Source of the DNA: Clostridium thermobutyricum
GTDB lineage: Bacteria > Bacillota > Clostridia > Ch29
Direction of reading: 5' to 3'
Length of the DNA stretch: 38,225 nt
NCBI GenBank assembly: GCA_016842005.1
Contig: JAENYD010000022.1
Span: forward strand, 1-38,225
Part shown: positions 15,872 to 25,281 of the stretch, piece by piece
Layout: every line of letters starts with the position of its first letter
Numbering within the stretch: position 1 is the first letter of the stretch
Position numbers and translations under genes: made by a program
Notes under the pieces: generated by a model
What the model saw: the letters and a program-made list of their open reading frames with translations, nothing else
Database searches by the model: none
What the model was told of the DNA's origin: nothing

Positions 15872-17722
15872 ATGGCTGCAGCGGATATAGACAGACTGCT
15901 GGGAAAAGTGCAGAAACCGGCCAGGTACATCGGAGGAGAATATAACAGTATTTACAAGGACCCCGCCCGGGTGGACGTAAGGGTTGCCTTTGCTTTTCCC
16001 GATGTATACGAGATAGGCATGTCCCACCTGGGAACCAGGATTCTGTATAATCTGATGAATGAGAGGGAAGATACCTGGTGCGAAAGGGTATTTGCGCCAT
16101 GGACCGATATGGAAGATTTAATGAGGAAGGAAGGTATTCCCCTTTTCGCCCTTGAAAGCAGGGAGCCTGTGGCGGGGTTCGACATTATAGGTTTTACACT
16201 GCAGTATGAGATGTGTTACACAAATGTGATCAATATGCTCTCCCTGGCCGGAATACCCATTTTGAGCAGGGACAGAAGCCGGGAACATCCCTTCATCATA
16301 GGGGGAGGACCGTGCGCCTATAACGGGGAACCCCTGGCGGATATATTTGACTTTTTTGTTCTCGGAGAAGGAGAAGAGGTACTTCACGAGTTACTGGACC
16401 TGTACATTGAATGGAAAAGAAATACCGGTTCAAGGCGGGAATTTCTGGAAGAAGTTGCGTTGATCGAGGGGGTGTATGTGCCATCCCTTTATCATGTTAT
16501 TTATAATGAAGACGGTACTGTAAATGCTGTAAAACCTGTTGATCAGAGATATCCTTCCAGAATCAGAAAAAGGATAATAAAAGACCTGGACAAGGTATAT
16601 TTTCCCCGCAGGAATATTGTTCCCTACATGAATATAGTACATGACAGGGTGATGCTGGAGATTTTCAGGGGGTGTACCAGGGGGTGCAGGTTCTGCCAGG
16701 CAGGCATGATCTACAGACCCGTAAGGGAGAAAAAATCCGATACCCTCCTGGAACAGGCCGAAAAATTGATTAAAAGTACCGGATATGAAGAAATGTCACT
16801 GGCCTCTTTGAGTACAAGCGATTATACGGCATTGGAAACCCTGGTGAAAGAACTGATAAAAAGGTACGGGGAGAAAGGCATAGGAATTTCCCTGCCATCT
16901 TTGAGGATAGATTCTTTTTCCCTGGGGCTTATAGAAGAAATACAGAAAGTGAGGAAAACCGGTCTCACATTTGCTCCCGAGGCAGGAACCCAGCGGCTGA
17001 GGGATGTGATCAACAAAGGGGTAAACGAACAGGACCTGATGGATTCTGTCGGTACTGCCTTTGAAAACGGGTACAGTACGGTTAAACTGTACTTTATGAT
17101 CGGACTGCCTACCGAGACAGAGGAAGATATAAAGGGTATCGCCGACCTGGCCTACAAAGTTGTGGACAGGTATTATCAGGCTGACAAGAACAGGAGGGGC
17201 AGAGGACTGAAAGTTACGGTCAGCACCGGCTGCTTCGTACCTAAGGCTTTTACCCCCTTTCAGTGGGAGGCCCAGAATACTGTTGAAGATTTTAACCGGA
17301 AGCAGGACCTGTTAAAAAAGGCGTTGAAGCATAAGGCTATAGTATATAACTGGCACCAGCCCGAGACCAGTTTTCTTGAAGCGGTATTCGCCAGGGGAGA
17401 CAGGAAGCTCGGACAGGTGCTGGTAAAGGCATGGGAGAAAGGCTGTCGCTTTGACGGATGGGATGAACATTTTAAATATGACAGATGGATGGAGGCTTTT
17501 AAAGACTGCAAAATCGACCCCGGGTTTTATGCACTGAGGGCAAGGGATTATGAAGAGGTGTTTCCCTGGGACCATATAGGCACAGGGGTATCCAGAGAGT
17601 TTTTGATTGGTGAGCACAAAAAGGCTCTGAAAGGGGAAGTAACTCCTTTCTGCAGGGAAGGCTGTACAGCTTGTGGTATTACCGAGTTTTTTGGTGGAGG
17701 CGTCTGCAATGCCGTTGATTAG
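15872..17722 (+). CDS. B12-binding domain radical SAM protein (TIGR03960 family)
   Basis: The 616-aa product has an N-terminal cobalamin-binding-like Rossmann part (DVYEIGMSHLGTRILYN, about 48-64), then a radical SAM core with GCTRGCRFCQAG (CxxxCxxC, 4Fe-4S ligands). Its C-terminus carries extra cysteines (FCREGCTACG). TIGR03960 proteins occur next to TIGR03936 proteins in Firmicutes and some other phyla, sometimes fused; the reaction is not known to me. Neighbourhood with RNase G and L21 has suggested RNA or ribosome modification, which is inference. ATG 15872 follows AGGGGAGG. It overlaps the next gene by 14 bases. Confidence 0.9.
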   Translation: MAAADIDRLLGKVQKPARYIGGEYNSIYKDPARVDVRVAFAFPDVYEIGMSHLGTRILYNLMNEREDTWCERVFAPWTDMEDLMRKEGIPLFALESREPVAGFDIIGFTLQYEMCYTNVINMLSLAGIPILSRDRSREHPFIIGGGPCAYNGEPLADIFDFFVLGEGEEVLHELLDLYIEWKRNTGSRREFLEEVALIEGVYVPSLYHVIYNEDGTVNAVKPVDQRYPSRIRKRIIKDLDKVYFPRRNIVPYMNIVHDRVMLEIFRGCTRGCRFCQAGMIYRPVREKKSDTLLEQAEKLIKSTGYEEMSLASLSTSDYTALETLVKELIKRYGEKGIGISLPSLRIDSFSLGLIEEIQKVRKTGLTFAPEAGTQRLRDVINKGVNEQDLMDSVGTAFENGYSTVKLYFMIGLPTETEEDIKGIADLAYKVVDRYYQADKNRRGRGLKVTVSTGCFVPKAFTPFQWEAQNTVEDFNRKQDLLKKALKHKAIVYNWHQPETSFLEAVFARGDRKLGQVLVKAWEKGCRFDGWDEHFKYDRWMEAFKDCKIDPGFYALRARDYEEVFPWDHIGTGVSREFLIGEHKKALKGEVTPFCREGCTACGITEFFGGGVCNAVD

Positions 17723-18404
17723 AGCAGAGTATACCAAAAAAGGCCGTGTGAGATTTATCTCCCATCTGGACCTTATAAGGACTATGCAGAGGGCCGTGCG
17801 CAGGGCAGATATCCCCATTGAATATACAAAGGGCTTCAATCCCCACTCAAAAATTTCCTTTGGCCCGGCGCTGGCTTTGGGAACCGGCAGTAACAGCGAA
17901 TATATGGATCTGGTGTTAACCGACAGTATACCCGAGAGGGATTTTATAAAGAAGATGAATGAAAACCTGCCTGAAGGTTTATGTATTCTCAATGCCAGGT
18001 ATATACCCGGCGACTCTCCTTCCCTGACTTCTGTAATAAACGGGGCTGTCTACTCTATTGAGGCTGATTACCGACCGCAAGGAGGTGAATGGGAACAAAA
18101 GATACTGGATTTCTTTTCTCTGGAGCACTGTTATATAGAAAAAACAAATAAAAAAGGCAGGGTCAGGACGGTGGATATTATGCCGCTGGTACTGGAAGTA
18201 AAACAAATAGAAGTATCCGCCGGAAAGTTATATACCGAATTGGCGGTTTCCATCGGTAGCAGCAGAAATCTTAACCCCTCAGACCTTGCTGCGGCCCTTG
18301 AAAAAAACACGGGCATACGATTGAGCAATATAGAGTTTGAAAGGAAGAAAATGCTTGTTATTAAAAATGGCAGTTATTTTACTCCGTTCCAGGCAGTCAA
18401 ATAA
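17709..18404 (+). CDS. TIGR03936 / DUF2344 radical SAM-associated protein
   Basis: The 231-aa product starts MPLIRAEYTKKGRVRFISHL and includes AVRRADIPIEYTKGFNPHSKISFGPALALG, the DUF2344 signature, given here in two parts (about 30-44 and 45-59). It is the constant partner of TIGR03960 proteins. ATG 17709 has GGTGGAGG upstream; the longer frame starts in the preceding gene and lacks a site. The overlap with the upstream gene signals coupled translation and probably a complex. Confidence 0.9.
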   Translation: MPLIRAEYTKKGRVRFISHLDLIRTMQRAVRRADIPIEYTKGFNPHSKISFGPALALGTGSNSEYMDLVLTDSIPERDFIKKMNENLPEGLCILNARYIPGDSPSLTSVINGAVYSIEADYRPQGGEWEQKILDFFSLEHCYIEKTNKKGRVRTVDIMPLVLEVKQIEVSAGKLYTELAVSIGSSRNLNPSDLAAALEKNTGIRLSNIEFERKKMLVIKNGSYFTPFQAVK

Positions 18405-18433
18405 CCGGTAAGCGTTTTTGGGGAGTTGAAATT

Positions 18434-20110
18434 ATGAACGAAATAATTGTTGATGTGAGTTTTGACCAGTCCAGGGTAGCCCTTCTGGAGAATGGTGAAC
18501 TGGCAGAGATTTATATTGAAAGATTTAGCAATAAACGGACGGTTGGTAATATATACAAGGGAAGGGTAGAGAATATTTTACCGGGCATGCAGGCAGCTTT
18601 TGTAAACATCGGATTGGAGAAGAACGCTTTTCTTTATGTTAAAGATGTATCCGGGGACTTTGATGAGTTTTTTAGCAACGGAGAACGGGTTGGTATTAAG
18701 GACGTTTTGAAGAAAAACCAGGAAATAATGGTTCAGGTTGTAAAAGAGCCCCTGGACAGCAAAGGGGCCAGGGTTACCACAAACATCACCCTGCCGGGAC
18801 GGTTTCTTGTATTGGCTCCAATGGCAAACTATATCGGTATATCCAGGAGAATTGAAAACGAAGAGGAAAGAAACAGGTTGAAAGAAATTGTTTGTAAGAT
18901 GAAACCGGAAGGTATGGGTATAATAATAAGAACCGCCGCCGAAGGCAAAGATACGGAAGATTTCAAGCAGGACCTGGATTTTTTGTTAAAGCTGTGGCGT
19001 AACGTTAAAAAGAAAGGCAGACTGTATACTGCCCCCAGAATAATCTACAAGGACCTTAACCTGGTCATGAGGACGGTCAGGGACATGTTCACCAGGAACA
19101 TTGACAGGTTTATCATTAATAATAAATGCGAGTATCAAAGAGTTATAGAGCTTTTGGAACTCACTTCCCCACAGCTAAAAGACAGAGTATGTTATTTCGA
19201 CGGCAACCAGAACATATTCGATTACTACAAGGTAGAGGCCAAGATATCCAGCGCCCTTAACAGGAAAGTGTGGCTGAAAAGCGGAGGCTATATTGTAATA
19301 GACCAGACCGAAGCCCTGACCTCCATAGATGTTAATACGGGAAAATTCGTAGGCAGTATAGACCTTAAAGATACAGTGTTGAAGACCAACCTGGAGGCTG
19401 CGGAAGAGATAGCCAAGCAGTTGAGGTTAAGGGATATAGGGGGCATAATAATAGTGGATTTCATTGACATGAGCAATCATGAACATGACAGGATGGTTCT
19501 GGATAAATTAAGGTGCTGTCTGAAGAAGGACAGAACCAAGAGCAATGTTCTGGGGATGACTCAACTGGGACTGGTGGAACTGACCAGGAAGAAAGTAGGA
19601 AAGAGAATAGATTCCGTACTCCAGAAGCCCTGTCCATACTGCGAGGGTACTGGAAGAGTGCTGTCCGAAGAAACGGTGGCCAAAAAAATTGAAAGGGAGC
19701 TTAAGCGTATCTTCACCCATACAAATTCAGAAGCAGCACTGATTGAAGCCCACCCGTCGGTGGCAGCCCTGGTTATCGGAAGCGGGGGAGAACATCTGGC
19801 CAGGCTGGAAAAGATGTTTAACAGATATATATATATAAAAGGCAGTTCCCACCTCCACCCCGAGGAGATTGAAGTAAAGGTTACCGGTAAAAAAGAGTAT
19901 GTTGAAAGCCAGGCACTGCCGGTGAGGATAGGGGAAATACTCGATGTATTCATATCCGAGCTTCATGCTGCCAATACCGGGGACGGTATTGCGAGGATAG
20001 ACGGATATGTTATAAATATAGATAAAGCGGCAAAGCTGGTAGGGCAGAAAGTCAGGGTGAAGATAACGAAGGCCTTCAAGACCTATGCAAAAGGGGTTCT
20101 GGTCAATTGA
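18434..20110 (+). CDS. rng: Ribonuclease G/E
   Basis: The 558-aa endoribonuclease has an N-terminal S1 RNA-binding domain (about 36-128, IYKGRVENILPGMQAAFVNIG), the RNase E/G catalytic core with TSIDVNTGKFVG and GGIIIVDFIDM (metal-binding Asp residues), and the zinc-link CPYCEGTGR that joins subunits. It lacks the long degradosome tail of E. coli RNase E. Function: 5'-end dependent rRNA and mRNA processing. Bacillus uses RNase Y and J instead, so RNase G here fits Clostridia. ATG 18434 follows GGGGAG. Its stop codon lies in the rplU promoter. Confidence 0.95.
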   Translation: MNEIIVDVSFDQSRVALLENGELAEIYIERFSNKRTVGNIYKGRVENILPGMQAAFVNIGLEKNAFLYVKDVSGDFDEFFSNGERVGIKDVLKKNQEIMVQVVKEPLDSKGARVTTNITLPGRFLVLAPMANYIGISRRIENEEERNRLKEIVCKMKPEGMGIIIRTAAEGKDTEDFKQDLDFLLKLWRNVKKKGRLYTAPRIIYKDLNLVMRTVRDMFTRNIDRFIINNKCEYQRVIELLELTSPQLKDRVCYFDGNQNIFDYYKVEAKISSALNRKVWLKSGGYIVIDQTEALTSIDVNTGKFVGSIDLKDTVLKTNLEAAEEIAKQLRLRDIGGIIIVDFIDMSNHEHDRMVLDKLRCCLKKDRTKSNVLGMTQLGLVELTRKKVGKRIDSVLQKPCPYCEGTGRVLSEETVAKKIERELKRIFTHTNSEAALIEAHPSVAALVIGSGGEHLARLEKMFNRYIYIKGSSHLHPEEIEVKVTGKKEYVESQALPVRIGEILDVFISELHAANTGDGIARIDGYVINIDKAAKLVGQKVRVKITKAFKTYAKGVLVN

Positions 20111-20135
20111 CAACAGTATTTTTTGATGATATAAT
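20107..20135 (+). promoter_or_regulatory. Perfect sigma-A consensus promoter for rplU-prp-rpmA
   Basis: TTGACA (20107-20112), a 17-base spacer and TATAAT (20130-20135) match the consensus fully. The -35 box overlaps the rng stop codon. Transcription should start near 20142, just before the L21 leader. Confidence 0.9.
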
Positions 20136-20147
20136 GACTTGTTGTAA

Positions 20148-20218
20148 GTAGCCGCACGGATAAGGTTTTAAACGCAGAAAGGCGTACCTTCATCCGGCGA
20201 GACTGGGAAGAGGAGGTG
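20148..20218 (+). ncRNA. L21-type ribosomal protein leader RNA
   Basis: Directly after the promoter comes a nested hairpin: CGGAT (20157-20161) with ATCCG (20192-20196), AAGGT (20162-20166) with ACCTT (20186-20190), ACGC (20172-20175) with GCGT (20182-20185). The sequence ends GCGAGACTGGGAAGAGGAGGT, giving the rplU ribosome site. Position and layout match the L21 leader motif known in Firmicutes, thought to allow autoregulation by L21. I assign the family from position and memory of the motif. Confidence 0.7.
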
Positions 20219-20227
20219 CGTCTTGAA

Positions 20228-20545
20228 ATGTATGCTGTAATTGAAACCGGAGGCAAACAGTACAGAGTTGAAGAAGGGGATATTCTTTCTGTAGAAAAGT
20301 TAGGTGTTCCAGAAGGTGAGAGCGTTGTCTTCGACAAAGTGCTCATGGTATCCGATGAAGAAGGAATAAAGGTAGGACAGCCCTATGTCGAAGGGGCGAA
20401 GGTTGAAGGGCAGTTGCTTTTTCATGGTAAGGGCAGAAAAATTATTGTATTCAAATATAAGCCCAAAAAGAACTACCGTAGAAAGCAGGGTCACCGGCAG
20501 CCTTTCTCAAGGGTTGAGATTAAAAAAATAACGGTTCAGGAATAA
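20228..20545 (+). CDS. rplU: 50S ribosomal protein L21
   Basis: The 105-aa product starts [18 protein letters not shown], the universal L21 start, and ends with the RNA-binding part [22 protein letters not shown]21 binds 23S rRNA and L20. ATG 20228 is chosen for family fit, nine bases after AGGAGGTG; GTG 20216 overlaps that site. prp follows one base after the stop. Confidence 0.98.
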   Translation: MYAVIETGGKQYRVEEGDILSVEKLGVPEGESVVFDKVLMVSDEEGIKVGQPYVEGAKVEGQLLFHGKGRKIIVFKYKPKKNYRRKQGHRQPFSRVEIKKITVQE

Positions 20546-20546
20546 A

Positions 20547-20882
20547 ATGATACGTGTTATTATCAAAAGGGATAATCTGAAGCATATCGTGGGATATGGG
20601 ATAATGGGCCATGCGGGTTTCGATGAGTACGGTAAAGACATTGTATGTGCCGCTGTTTCGATCCTGGCCCAGTCAACCCTTACAGGACTGGCGGAAGTGG
20701 CCGGTATTGATGTCCGGTATTCGATTGATGAGAGCAAAGGCAGTTTATATTGTGATTTGCCGTCCCTCAATGAGGATGACAGAGAGAAGGCAGACCTCCT
20801 GCTGAATACAATGTATAACGGCCTTAAATCCATACGTGACAGTTATCCGGGAAATCTCTCGATTAAGGAAGAGGAGGTGTGA
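20547..20882 (+). CDS. prp: Ribosomal-processing cysteine protease Prp
   Basis: The 111-aa product (YsxB family) contains [21 protein letters not shown] split by the catalytic pair: His in GHAG (about 22) and Cys in IVCAAVS (about 34). Prp removes the N-terminal extension of L27, which is essential in Firmicutes and relatives. The substrate gene rpmA lies four bases downstream and indeed encodes the cleavable extension. The gene lies between rplU and rpmA as in Bacillus and Staphylococcus. Confidence 0.95.
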   Translation: MIRVIIKRDNLKHIVGYGIMGHAGFDEYGKDIVCAAVSILAQSTLTGLAEVAGIDVRYSIDESKGSLYCDLPSLNEDDREKADLLLNTMYNGLKSIRDSYPGNLSIKEEEV

Positions 20883-20886
20883 AGGG

Positions 20887-21170
20887 ATGTTCAGGATAAA
20901 TCTGCAGTTGTTTGCCCATAAAAAAGGAGTGGGCAGTTCAAGGAACGGTAGGGACAGTGAGTCCAAAAGACTTGGTGTTAAAAGAGGAGACGGACAGTTT
21001 GTACTGGCAGGAAATATTCTTGTCCGGCAGAGAGGAACCAAAATCCATCCGGGAATAAATGTAGGCAGAGGAGGAGACGATACCCTGTTTGCCCTTGTTG
21101 ACGGTGTTGTACATTTTGAAAGAAAGGGTAAAAATAAAAAGCAAGTCAGCGTTTATGAGAAAGAAGCTGC

Positions 21171-21177
<7 letters not shown>
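20887..21177 (+). CDS. rpmA: 50S ribosomal protein L27 with Prp-cleaved N-terminus
   Basis: The 96-aa product starts [20 protein letters not shown]. The LQLFA-HKKG stretch is the Prp cleavage motif; mature L27 begins with the AHKKG segment that reaches the peptidyl transferase centre. ATG 20887 follows GAGGAGGTG; longer upstream frames lie within prp. The last codons form one arm of a strong terminator. Confidence 0.98.
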
Positions 21178-22585
<1,408 letters not shown>

Positions 22586-22606
22586 ATATGGGGGTCAGTA
22601 GAGGCA

Positions 22607-22795
22607 ATGGAATGCATAGACTGCGGTAACTGTAGACAGAATGAGCCGACTTATTACTGCTTTGCGAAAGGCCAGATTGTTATCAATGACAAGTACGTGC
22701 CCAGCGCCGAAAAGATAAGAGACGGATGGAAGAAAGGGCACCCAAATTATGAGACTCACAGGAGAAAGCAGAAAAAAAGCGAAGTGGAGGTTTGA
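22607..22795 (+). CDS. Four-cysteine hypothetical protein, 62 aa
   Basis: No family recognised. The product starts MECIDCGNCRQNEPTYYCFA, with Cys 3, 6, 9 and 18 and no other cysteines, so a small zinc or iron-sulfur binding site is possible. The second half is Lys/Arg-rich. ATG 22607 follows AGAGGCA, 21 bases after obgE, and its end is followed closely by a hairpin and the Mrr-like gene. The tight spacing after obgE suggests an operon. Confidence 0.6.
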   Translation: MECIDCGNCRQNEPTYYCFAKGQIVINDKYVPSAEKIRDGWKKGHPNYETHRRKQKKSEVEV

Positions 22796-22798
22796 CGG

Positions 22799-22820
22799 GA
22801 CAGGTTTACAGCCTGTCTTT
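22799..22820 (+). terminator. Hairpin with short T-run before the Mrr-like gene
   Basis: GACAGG (22799-22804) pairs with CCTGTC (22812-22817) over a 7-base loop, then TTT. The T-run is too short for strong termination, so it may attenuate read-through from obgE. Confidence 0.4.
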
Positions 22821-22917
22821 ATGCTTGCCTGAAGCATTATCCTTTTGCAGACAAAAATTATATATAGATATGCCAAAAACCGGGAATAATAGTTATCGGG
22901 AGGTGTTGAATACTGTC

Positions 22918-23898
22918 ATGAAAAAGGTTTTCGCCGGTTATAGGCAGCATATTAGAAACGAACTTAACCGCAGGAGGATAGAAAACCATTATTATAGCAT
23001 GGGTAATGATAAAAAAAGTTTCGGAGCCAGATGGATAGACAGGCTGTTAAGCGCTTTATTTGTTTTTTTCTTGGGTCTGACGGCGGCAGTGCTAACTTTT
23101 GACAATATATATCTGGCTCTGGTACTGGGAACGGTAATAACTTCGATATATTATCTGGCTGTGAGGACGCTGTCCCGGAGACGGGTGACCAGGGGTAAGG
23201 AACGGCTGGTCAGGGAAGCGACAGTCAAAAAATTTGCTGACAGGGTATCCGGGATGAGTGACAGGGATTTTTGTGCCCTTGTTAAGTCTTTGCTGGAGAA
23301 GAGCAGATGCTTTGCAGAGATGGAGCCGGTCGAGGACAGCGGAGAAAGTCCCGTTCTGCTGGAGGGGTATTTTAATGGAAACAGGATAGGCGTATATTGC
23401 ATGAAGGTCGACGGGAAAGAAAATGTGAAGCTGCATCAACTCAGGGAGTTTGTAGAAATATGTACGGATAGGGGACTTAACCAGGGATTGTACATAACAA
23501 ACGGGTATTTCGACCACAGTAGCAAAGAGTATGCCGGGGTCCTGGAGGATTTTATGCTGTATATAGGCGATATGGATAGCATATACACCGCATTTCTTAA
23601 AAAGGACCTGTATCTCTCCAGGGGGGAAATCGAAAGACAGATTGAGGCGGAAATCATTGATACCAGCCAGGCTTTCGAATACAGACTGAGAAAGATGCTG
23701 GCATACAAAAGGATAAGGACTTATGTGGTATTGGGACTGTTGCTGGCGGGATATTCCCATTATGTTGATTTTACGGTTTGTTATATTATTGTCTCCATTA
23801 TCTTTCTCAGCCTTGCGGCAACCGCATTTATAAGATGGAACATTGAGAAGTATAAGGGATTTGTCGAGAAGGAAATAAGGCTGGAGCAGAACATGTGA
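22918..23898 (+). CDS. Membrane-anchored Mrr-like restriction-endonuclease-fold protein
   Basis: The 326-aa product has two membrane segments near the N-terminus (about 42-60 and 62-83), two near the C-terminus (about 267-282 and 284-305), and between them a soluble domain. Residues about 112-206 follow the Mrr order: DRDFCALVKSLLEKS, then GNRIGVYCMK, a helix LREFVEIC, then GLYITNGYFDHSSKEYA. In Mrr the Lys of QxK is catalytic; here the motif is CMK with Lys163. The acidic residue expected before it is not obvious (Glu143 or Glu149 could serve), so activity is uncertain. ATG 22918 lies 12 bases after GGGAGG; earlier in-frame codons lack a site. It is followed by a terminator. Function unknown; a membrane nuclease-like or nucleic-acid-sensing role is inference. 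Confidence 0.6.
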   Translation: MKKVFAGYRQHIRNELNRRRIENHYYSMGNDKKSFGARWIDRLLSALFVFFLGLTAAVLTFDNIYLALVLGTVITSIYYLAVRTLSRRRVTRGKERLVREATVKKFADRVSGMSDRDFCALVKSLLEKSRCFAEMEPVEDSGESPVLLEGYFNGNRIGVYCMKVDGKENVKLHQLREFVEICTDRGLNQGLYITNGYFDHSSKEYAGVLEDFMLYIGDMDSIYTAFLKKDLYLSRGEIERQIEAEIIDTSQAFEYRLRKMLAYKRIRTYVVLGLLLAGYSHYVDFTVCYIIVSIIFLSLAATAFIRWNIEKYKGFVEKEIRLEQNM

Positions 23899-23914
23899 AC
23901 CGTATATGACTTGC

Positions 23915-23942
23915 AGGACTGTTTCCACGGTCCTTTTCTTTT
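23915..23942 (+). terminator. Terminator after the Mrr-like gene
   Basis: AGGAC (23915-23919) pairs with GTCCT (23930-23934) and TTTTCTTTTT follows. A TATAAT at 23956-23961 beyond it may start the nadD unit. Confidence 0.65.
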
Positions 23943-24001
23943 TGTTAAAATACTGTATAATGGATGTGAAAACTTAATATCATTTTCCCGGAGGTAAAAA
24001 A

Positions 24002-24628
24002 ATGAATGATAAGCCAAAGAGGATTGCTGTTATGGGGGGGACCTTTGATCCTATTCATTATGGTCACCTTGTTGCTGCAGAGGCTGTGAGAGACAGGTTC
24101 CAGCTTGAAAAGGTGATTTTTATGCCCACTGGAAACCCACCCCATAAAGAATACAGAAAAGTGAGTTCCAGGGAAGACAGATACCTGATGACCATTCTAG
24201 CTACGGTTACCAACCCTTTTTTTCAGGTATCCGATATAGAACTCAAACGGAAAGGCTACACGTATACAATAGATACGCTGAGGGAATTGCTGAATATTTA
24301 TGGCGAGGACGCAGAGATTTATTTTATTACAGGGGCTGATGCGGTCATGGAGATACTGACCTGGAGAAACGTTGAGCAGGTTTTGAGCATGTGCAGGATT
24401 GTATCGGCCTTCAGGCCCGGATATGACATTCACCAGTTCAGAAACAAGGTCCTTGAAATAGAGAAAACCTATAAGAACAAAGTACACCTGATAGAGGTTC
24501 CCGCACTGGCTATTTCATCTACAGAGATCCGAAACAGGATACAGAACAACAGGACAATAAAATATCTGCTGCCTGAACAGGTGGAGAAGTACATATTAAA
24601 AAAAGGACTTTACAAGGGGGATGAATAA
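24002..24628 (+). CDS. nadD: Nicotinate-nucleotide adenylyltransferase
   Basis: The 208-aa product has the nucleotidyltransferase signature GGTFDPIHYGHL (about 11-22) and the C-terminal SSTEIRNRI. NadD joins nicotinate mononucleotide with ATP in NAD synthesis. ATG 24002 is eight bases after CCGGAGG. It is followed by yqeK, the usual order obgE...nadD-yqeK-LCP-rsfS in Firmicutes. Confidence 0.96.
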   Translation: MNDKPKRIAVMGGTFDPIHYGHLVAAEAVRDRFQLEKVIFMPTGNPPHKEYRKVSSREDRYLMTILATVTNPFFQVSDIELKRKGYTYTIDTLRELLNIYGEDAEIYFITGADAVMEILTWRNVEQVLSMCRIVSAFRPGYDIHQFRNKVLEIEKTYKNKVHLIEVPALAISSTEIRNRIQNNRTIKYLLPEQVEKYILKKGLYKGDE

Positions 24629-24708
24629 AATTCCTGCCGGTAGAAGTCTCATTTTACTCTATTTCCCGGGACATACTGGAACTAACGGAAAGGAGAAAAA
24701 CGCTGAAT

Positions 24709-25275
24709 ATGTATAATATGGAACAACTGGAAGAACGGCTCAGGAATATGATTCGTTCCGAGAGATGGGAGCATTCAAAAAGAGTTCAGGATGAAGCGGT
24801 AAAACTTGCCGCCAGGCTGGGCGCAGATGTCCACAGGGCAGCAGTGGCAGGGATTCTGCACGATTGCGCCAGGGACATGGGGTATGAAGAATTATTGAAT
24901 AAAGCCTGTGAATTTGGTATTATATTAGATAGTGTTACATTGAATTCTCCCTCCATAATTCATGCAGTGATAGGGCCGGAGATAGCCGGACGGGAGTTTG
25001 GAATAAAGGATACTGACATACTGAATGCCATCAGATATCATACCACCGGCAGGGAGAATATGAGTTTGCTGGAAAAAATAGTTTTTATAGCCGATGCAGT
25101 GGAACCGGCCAGGAGCTATCCAGGCGTTGATAAAATAAGGGCATTACTGGCAGTCGATATTGATAAGGCAGTATTGCAGTCCCTGGATAATACCCTGAGC
25201 TACCTTGTCAATGAATGCAGGCCGGTTCATCTTGATACTGTAAAGGCCAGGAATTGTCTTTTGCTGAATCGCTAA
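24709..25275 (+). CDS. yqeK: HD-domain hydrolase YqeK, probable Ap4A hydrolase
   Basis: The 188-aa HD-domain protein shows the metal ligands HSKRVQ (His), GILHDCARDM (HD pair), SIIHAVIGP, and DAVEPARSYPG. YqeK proteins cleave diadenosine tetraphosphate symmetrically to ADP. ATG 24709 has GAAAGGAG about 13 bases upstream, a bit long. It lies between nadD and the LCP gene as expected. Confidence 0.92.
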   Translation: MYNMEQLEERLRNMIRSERWEHSKRVQDEAVKLAARLGADVHRAAVAGILHDCARDMGYEELLNKACEFGIILDSVTLNSPSIIHAVIGPEIAGREFGIKDTDILNAIRYHTTGRENMSLLEKIVFIADAVEPARSYPGVDKIRALLAVDIDKAVLQSLDNTLSYLVNECRPVHLDTVKARNCLLLNR

Positions 25276-25281
25276 AGTGGG

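Noticed and set aside
17673-17708. Earlier start for the DUF2344 gene
   Set aside because: The extra residues lie in the upstream radical SAM gene and lack a ribosome site; GGAGG precedes ATG 17709.
22792-22917. Longer N-terminus for the Mrr-like protein
   Set aside because: The added residues overlap a hairpin and the end of the preceding gene, have no ribosome site, and lack any conserved feature.
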